Shown in pieces: positions 5,165 to 9,358 of a stretch of DNA of 9,358 nt. The notes beneath the pieces are model-generated. The model was given only the letters and a program-made list of their open reading frames with translations, had not been told where the DNA came from and did not search any database. The stretch is from DATJWY01 sp035500775 (GTDB taxonomy: Bacteria > Pseudomonadota > Alphaproteobacteria > Acetobacterales > Acetobacteraceae). How positions within the stretch are numbered: position 1 is the first letter of the stretch; every line of letters starts with the position of its first letter. A program made the translations under genes and the position numbers. Location of the stretch: NCBI GenBank assembly GCA_035500775.1, contig DATJWY010000016.1, positions 1 through 9,358 on the forward strand, given 5' to 3'.

Positions 5165-8008
5165 TCAAGCCGGGGGGCCGGGTTCCTCCGGAGTTGATTC
5201 CCCCGGCCCGAACGCCTCGGCAAGAAATGCGCGGGTTTCCGCCACCGCCTCCGCGAGCCCGACCCGCCGCACCGGCGCCCCGGCCGGGAAGGCGGAGAGC
5301 AGCCGCGTCGGCGTGCGCCGGTCGAGCAGCACGAACACGCCATGATCCCCGGCATTGCGGATCAGCCGCCCGAAGGCCTGGCGCAGCCTGAGCCGCGCCA
5401 CCCGCTCGTCGAACCCGCCGGTATCGCCGCCGGAGAGATGGATGCGGCGCTCGCGATGCAGGATGTCCGGCCGCGGCCAGGGCACGCGCTCGAACACCAC
5501 GAGCCGGAGCGCCCGGCCGGGCACGTCCACCCCGTCCCGCATCGCGTCCGTGCCGAGCAGGCAGCTTTCCGCCTCGGTGCGGAACACATCGACGAGGGTC
5601 GCGTTGTCCATCGCATCCACATGCTGGGCGAGCAGCGGAATGCCGGCCTCCTCCAGCGCCGGGGCGATGCGTTCATGCACGGCGCGCAGCCGGCTGATGG
5701 CGGTGAACAGGCCGAGTCCGCCGCCGCCCGCCGCCAGGAACAAGGCGCGATAGGCGCCAGCGAGCGCCCCGAGCTGCCCCGACGGCACGTCATTGACCAC
5801 GAACACCCGGCTCTGCCGCGCATAATCGAACGGGCTGGCCACGGCGGCGCGGAGCGCGGGCGACGGCAGATGCGACGCGCCGATCCGGGCCTCCGCCCGC
5901 TCCCAGGCGGCTTCCGCGTCGTCGCCATGGCCGTCGCGCAGCGTGGCGGAGGTGACGAGCAGGCCATGCGCCGGCACGGCCAGGCTCAGGGCGAAGGGGA
6001 TGGTGGGGTCGAGCCAGTGGCGGCGCAGCCCGGCGTCGCGGTCCTGCCCGTCGCGCCGCAGGAGGTGCAGGATATGCACATGCTCCGGCCGCTGCCCGGG
6101 CTCCGGCGCCGGGGACTGCACCACGCGCAGGATCTCCCGCCAGGCGCCGAGCCGGTCGATCGCCCGGCGGCCGAGCGAACGGCCGGCGCCCTCGATGCGG
6201 GACCGGAAGGCGGAGTCGAGTTCCTCGGCCTCGTCCTCCAGCCGTTCGAGCAGGCGGCGGCGCAGGATGCCGAGCGGCTCGGCGAGGCGGGCGAGCGCCC
6301 GCTCCAGCCGCGCCGCATGCTCCGGCAGCGCCGGGTCCAGCGGATGCAGGTCACATTCCAGCCCCGGCTGCATCGCCGCCTCCGCCGTCTCCCCGGCACG
6401 GGCGAGCACCTGCTGGCGGATGACGCGCAGGAACGACTCGGCCGGGTTCGGCTGGCCCGCCTCCCCCGCCACCGGCACCAGCACAGCCTCCGCCTCGCCG
6501 AGGCGGAGCGACCAGCCCGGCGGCGGCAAGGCGCGCGCCGCCTGCAAGGCGGCGTCCAGCGGCGCCTCCAGCTCCGGCTTGCCGGCGACCAGATCCTCCA
6601 GCCGCCGGCGCAGCCCGCGCGCCCGCGACGACCCGCCCTCCGCCCCGAGCAGCCAGCGCCGCAGCTCCGCCATCTCGATGCCGGAGAGGTCGGCGGCGAA
6701 GGCGCTGTCCGCCGCCTCGAAGAGATGATGGCCTTCGTCGAACACGTAGCGGGTGGGCACGATAGTGTCGTCCAGCCCGCCCCAGCTCGCCTGCGCCATC
6801 ACCAGCGCATGGTTGGCGACCACCAGGGAGGCGGTGCGGGCGCGGCGGATCGTGTGCTCGACGAAACAGCGGCGATAATGCGGGCAGGCGCCATGGATGC
6901 ATTCGCCGCGCCGGTCGGCGAGGCCCGCCGCGAGGCCGAGGCCGAACAGCTCGCCGAACCAGCCCGGCAGGTCCCCGCCCTGGATGTCGCCATCCGCCGT
7001 CGCCTGCGCCCAGCGGGCGATGAGGCCGAGCGGGATGGCGGCGGCGCCCGCGCCACCGAGTCCGGTGTTGACCGCGCCCTCCAGGTTCAGCAGGCAGAGA
7101 TAATTCTCCCGCCCCTTGCGCACGACGACGCGCCGCCGCCGCTCCGCCGGGTCCGGGTAGAGCCGGGTCAGCTCGGCGTCGATCTGGCGCTGCAAATGCT
7201 TGGTATAGGTGCTGATCCAGACGGCGCCGCCATTGCGCTCGGCCCAGAGGCTGGCCGGGGCGATATAGCCGAGCGTCTTGCCCGTGCCGGTGCCGGCCTC
7301 GGCCAGCACCAGCCGGGGATCGCCGGCCGCCGCGCGCGGGGCGAAGGCGGCGCTGGCGGCGCTGGCGTAATCCGCCTGCCCCGGCCGCTGCTCCGCCCCC
7401 GGCCCGAGGATCTCGGCGAGCCGGGCCCGCGCCTCGGCCGGTTGCACCGGATGCGCGGCGGGGGGCGGCGGCGGCGCGATCTCCTCCCATTCCGGCAGCC
7501 GGCGCCAGACGCGGTAGCCCTCCATGGCGGGCGCGGCGCCGGGCTTGCCGAGGGCGGCCAGCACGCTGGGCGCCCAGCCCCAGCCCGCCTGACCCATGCG
7601 CGCGGCGAGCCCCGCCGCCTCGGCGTTGAGCGGCAGATGCCGCGCGGTGGCGAGGCGGCGCAGCAGCACGGTGGCGAGTTCCGGCAGCAACGCCGCCGCA
7701 TCCTCCCGCGTCTGCGGCGGGTCGAGGTCGAGGGCCAAGGCGAGGCCGCGCGGCGTCGGGGCGACCGGGCGCGCCGGCAGGACGAAGGCGAAGAGTTCGA
7801 GCAGGTCATAAGCGGGCATCGGCCGCAGGCCGAGGCGGCCGAGCGTCGCCGGCGCATGCACGAGCAGCGGCGGCGCGGCGTGGACGAGCGGCGCCGCCTC
7901 CGCCTGGCTCAGGGTCAGCAGCTCGCCTTCCACCGTCAGCACAGCCGCGCGGCCATGACCGGCCACGATGGCGGGGGCTTCCGGCAGAAGGAGGGCGGGA
8001 GCGGGCAT
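5165..8008 (-). CDS. ATP-dependent DNA helicase, DinG/XPD-type (Fe-S, superfamily 2)
   Basis: The 947-residue protein should unwind DNA 5' to 3', as DinG/XPD relatives do. Walker A is AGTGTGKT (238-245) and the Walker B box is DEGH (424-427). Four cysteines at 305, 370, 375 and 381 form the iron-sulfur site; the last three have the C-x4-C-x5-C spacing I recall for E. coli DinG. Motif III SATL is at 687-690, motif V GTDAMRDGVDVPG at about 819-831, and motif VI QAFGRLIRN at 877-885. Residues about 430-680 hold the Arch-like insertion, rich in Arg and Ala helices. The first 200 residues lack helicase motifs but look like a decayed DEDDh exonuclease domain, followed by a proline-rich linker (178-190). 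ATG 8008 is the first start in frame, yet no Shine-Dalgarno precedes it, so the start is less certain than the rest. The gene leads a two-gene minus-strand unit with the TerB-like gene. Confidence 0.93.
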   Translation of the reverse strand: MPAPALLLPEAPAIVAGHGRAAVLTVEGELLTLSQAEAAPLVHAAPPLLVHAPATLGRLGLRPMPAYDLLELFAFVLPARPVAPTPRGLALALDLDPPQTREDAAALLPELATVLLRRLATARHLPLNAEAAGLAARMGQAGWGWAPSVLAALGKPGAAPAMEGYRVWRRLPEWEEIAPPPPPAAHPVQPAEARARLAEILGPGAEQRPGQADYASAASAAFAPRAAAGDPRLVLAEAGTGTGKTLGYIAPASLWAERNGGAVWISTYTKHLQRQIDAELTRLYPDPAERRRRVVVRKGRENYLCLLNLEGAVNTGLGGAGAAAIPLGLIARWAQATADGDIQGGDLPGWFGELFGLGLAAGLADRRGECIHGACPHYRRCFVEHTIRRARTASLVVANHALVMAQASWGGLDDTIVPTRYVFDEGHHLFEAADSAFAADLSGIEMAELRRWLLGAEGGSSRARGLRRRLEDLVAGKPELEAPLDAALQAARALPPPGWSLRLGEAEAVLVPVAGEAGQPNPAESFLRVIRQQVLARAGETAEAAMQPGLECDLHPLDPALPEHAARLERALARLAEPLGILRRRLLERLEDEAEELDSAFRSRIEGAGRSLGRRAIDRLGAWREILRVVQSPAPEPGQRPEHVHILHLLRRDGQDRDAGLRRHWLDPTIPFALSLAVPAHGLLVTSATLRDGHGDDAEAAWERAEARIGASHLPSPALRAAVASPFDYARQSRVFVVNDVPSGQLGALAGAYRALFLAAGGGGLGLFTAISRLRAVHERIAPALEEAGIPLLAQHVDAMDNATLVDVFRTEAESCLLGTDAMRDGVDVPGRALRLVVFERVPWPRPDILHRERRIHLSGGDTGGFDERVARLRLRQAFGRLIRNAGDHGVFVLLDRRTPTRLLSAFPAGAPVRRVGLAEAVAETRAFLAEAFGPGESTPEEPGPPA

Positions 8009-8254
8009 GGGAATCAGTATGGGGCCGCGGGCCGCCTGCCGCCATGCCCCTCCCCGGCTCGGAGCAAGGCCGCCCCCTTATCAGGGCGAGGCGCCGATGA
8101 TATCGTTTTCATACCGCAATGGGATGAACCCCCGATGTCGCCGTCGTCGCGTCGCACCCGGAAGCTGCCACGACACCGCCTGGCCGCGAGATTCCTTCAC
8201 CCGCACCCAACGCAGGGCGCGATCCCGCCGGGTCGTGAACCCGGCCGGTCATCC
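8009..8254. other. Divergent intergenic region between helicase and GDSL hydrolase genes
   Basis: Open frames crossing these 246 bases have arginine/proline-rich translations and no recognisable domain, so I see no gene. The promoters for both flanking genes should be here, but I cannot pick a convincing -35/-10 pair on either strand. The only AT-rich part is around 8098-8125 (ATGATATCGTTTTCATA). The part next to the helicase holds the right copy of the 15-bp repeat. Confidence 0.4.
8035..8049. repeat. Right copy of the 15-bp direct repeat
   Basis: It is identical to 4624-4638 and in the same orientation. It lies 26 bp upstream of the helicase start codon. The matching stretch ends at 15 bases on both sides. 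Together the copies bracket 3.4 kb containing only the helicase and TerB-like genes. Confidence 0.4.
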
Positions 8255-9358
8255 ATGGTCAGGCGTTTTGCACCCTCTTGCGCCGCTTTGTTCGCGCTCC
8301 TGGCCCTGGCCGGCGGCGCGCGGGCCAATCCGCCGGCATCCAGCAGCCCCGGAACACCCCCGAGCCCGAACAGCGGCGTGGCCCGGCCGATCGGCAACCA
8401 CTCCTTCCTGCCCAGCGCCGGCAGCAACGAGAACAGCTCGACCAAAAACGAAAATACCATCATCTGGCGGCAATTGGTCCGCATTCCCGCGGACGCCCCG
8501 GCCTATTGCGGCATCCGGATCGCCTTCCTCAACGGCCATTATCCCGGCGCCAACCACCCCTTCGTCCCCGATGCCGCGGTGATCCGCACCGCGACGCTGC
8601 AGGCCGGGCCGATCGGCCATCAGACGATCCTCGGCCAATTCACCTGGAGCCGGTCGAAATCCCACGTTTTCCAGCCGGGCGAGGAGACGAAAAGCGATCC
8701 GTTGCCGGTCTGCCTCCAGCCCGGAACCGATGCCTTCATCGCCGGCTGGACCCAGCTCGCCCAGCCCGGCCCCGGCGCGTTCCCGCTCTCCTTCTCCGTC
8801 ATCAGCCCGGGCGAGGCGATGCGAGCCGGAAACGGCCTCGCCGACAACACCAAGGTGGCTGGCGATTCTTACGAGGCCGGCACGGCGGCAGCGGCATCAG
8901 ATGGGCCCTTTGCCGTCTATGGCGTGCCGGCGAACGCGTCCCAACCCGGCATCTGCCTCGTCGGCGACAGCCTTACCGCCGGTCTGGGCGACAGCCCCAC
9001 CGGCTTCACGCCCCTGACCGGCGACGGCCATGGCGATTACGGCGCCTATCAGCGCGCGGTCTGGGCCGCGGGGTACGGCATGGCCAAGATCGCGCGCAGC
9101 GGCACGCTCGCGCAGGATTTCCACCTGACCACGCAATGGCGGGACGCGCTGTGGCAATGCTCCCGCGCCGTCATCCTGTTCGGCACCAACGATCTCTACT
9201 GGGGATTGCCGGTGAAGGACATCGAGCAATCGCTGCTCGACATCTGGATGGCGGCGGCGGTCCGCACCGGCCATCCCGCCGTGGCGCGCACCCTGCCGCC
9301 GCGAACCGCATCGGTCGATCAATGGGCGACCACCACCGGGCAGACGGTGCGCAACAGC
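8255..9358 (+). CDS. Secreted SGNH/GDSL-family hydrolase (3' end outside window)
   Basis: The frame is open from ATG 8255 to the last base, giving 368 residues with no stop. A clear signal peptide starts it: two Arg at 3-4, a hydrophobic core CAALFALLALAGG, and Ala-Arg-Ala before Asn-Pro as a likely cleavage site near residue 24. This supports the start although no good Shine-Dalgarno is visible. Residues about 25-230 are a Pro/Ser-rich, probably beta-rich domain of unknown function. The esterase domain then begins with VGDSLTAG (Ser239 as nucleophile), a block II Gly in RSGT (283) and the block III FGTND (310-313, Asn312). The catalytic Asp/His (DxxH) would lie past the window. GDSL enzymes cleave esters in lipids, acylated sugars or cell-wall polymers; the substrate is not evident here. 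The gene diverges from the helicase. Confidence 0.87.
   Translation, partial: MVRRFAPSCAALFALLALAGGARANPPASSSPGTPPSPNSGVARPIGNHSFLPSAGSNENSSTKNENTIIWRQLVRIPADAPAYCGIRIAFLNGHYPGANHPFVPDAAVIRTATLQAGPIGHQTILGQFTWSRSKSHVFQPGEETKSDPLPVCLQPGTDAFIAGWTQLAQPGPGAFPLSFSVISPGEAMRAGNGLADNTKVAGDSYEAGTAAAASDGPFAVYGVPANASQPGICLVGDSLTAGLGDSPTGFTPLTGDGHGDYGAYQRAVWAAGYGMAKIARSGTLAQDFHLTTQWRDALWQCSRAVILFGTNDLYWGLPVKDIEQSLLDIWMAAAVRTGHPAVARTLPPRTASVDQWATTTGQTVRNS

Noticed and set aside
6351..7490. Minus-strand 379-codon frame inside the helicase gene
   Set aside because: It overlaps the helicase in another frame on the same strand. Its product is almost all Gly, Arg and Ala, and the helicase motifs in the main frame are unambiguous.
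7968..8582. Plus-strand 204-codon frame across the helicase start and GDSL gene
   Set aside because: Its product is Arg/Pro/Ala-rich without domains, and it overlaps the signal-peptide-bearing frame that starts at 8255.

Overview
The window looks like ordinary chromosome of a high-GC alphaproteobacterium, most likely in or near the Acetobacteraceae (Rhodospirillales). This is inferred from the very high G+C at third codon positions, a Usg-family gene (an alphaproteobacterial family), an alphaproteobacterial-type groESL operon under CIRCE control, an alpha-type DinG-like helicase, and SGNH proteins of a style common in that family. No database was searched, so the taxonomy is inference. I see no tRNA, rRNA, CRISPR array, transposase, integrase or phage gene.

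Layout. At the left edge, the 3' part of an exported SGNH-like protein (1-732, +) meets a DUF985 cupin gene (744-1190, -) tail to tail. A GC-rich block of overlapping hairpins (1231-1290) separates the cupin gene from usg (1353-1613, -). usg diverges from groES across a 289-nt regulatory region that holds two CIRCE operators around one promoter. groES (1903-2196) and groEL (2249-3889) form a classic chaperonin operon, followed by two hairpins with the same arm sequence; the second is a clear intrinsic terminator. After a gene-free leader comes a CspA-family cold-shock gene (4303-4506, +) with its own terminator. Facing it is a two-gene minus-strand unit: a long iron-sulfur, XPD/DinG-type DNA helicase (5165-8008) followed by a TerB-like protein gene (4663-5112). 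A secreted GDSL hydrolase gene (8255-9358, +) diverges from the helicase and runs off the right edge.

How the genes relate. The centre combines heat-stress folding (GroES/GroEL, HrcA-repressed), a cold-shock RNA chaperone and a DNA helicase, but only groES-groEL and helicase-terB look co-transcribed. The rest appear to be independent housekeeping genes.

The points most worth a second look are the left-hand SGNH protein, which seems to have lost all its catalytic residues; the paired CIRCE operators; the N-terminal domain of the helicase, which resembles a dead DEDDh exonuclease; and the hairpin arrays with interchangeable arms. I did not find a clearly new multi-gene system.
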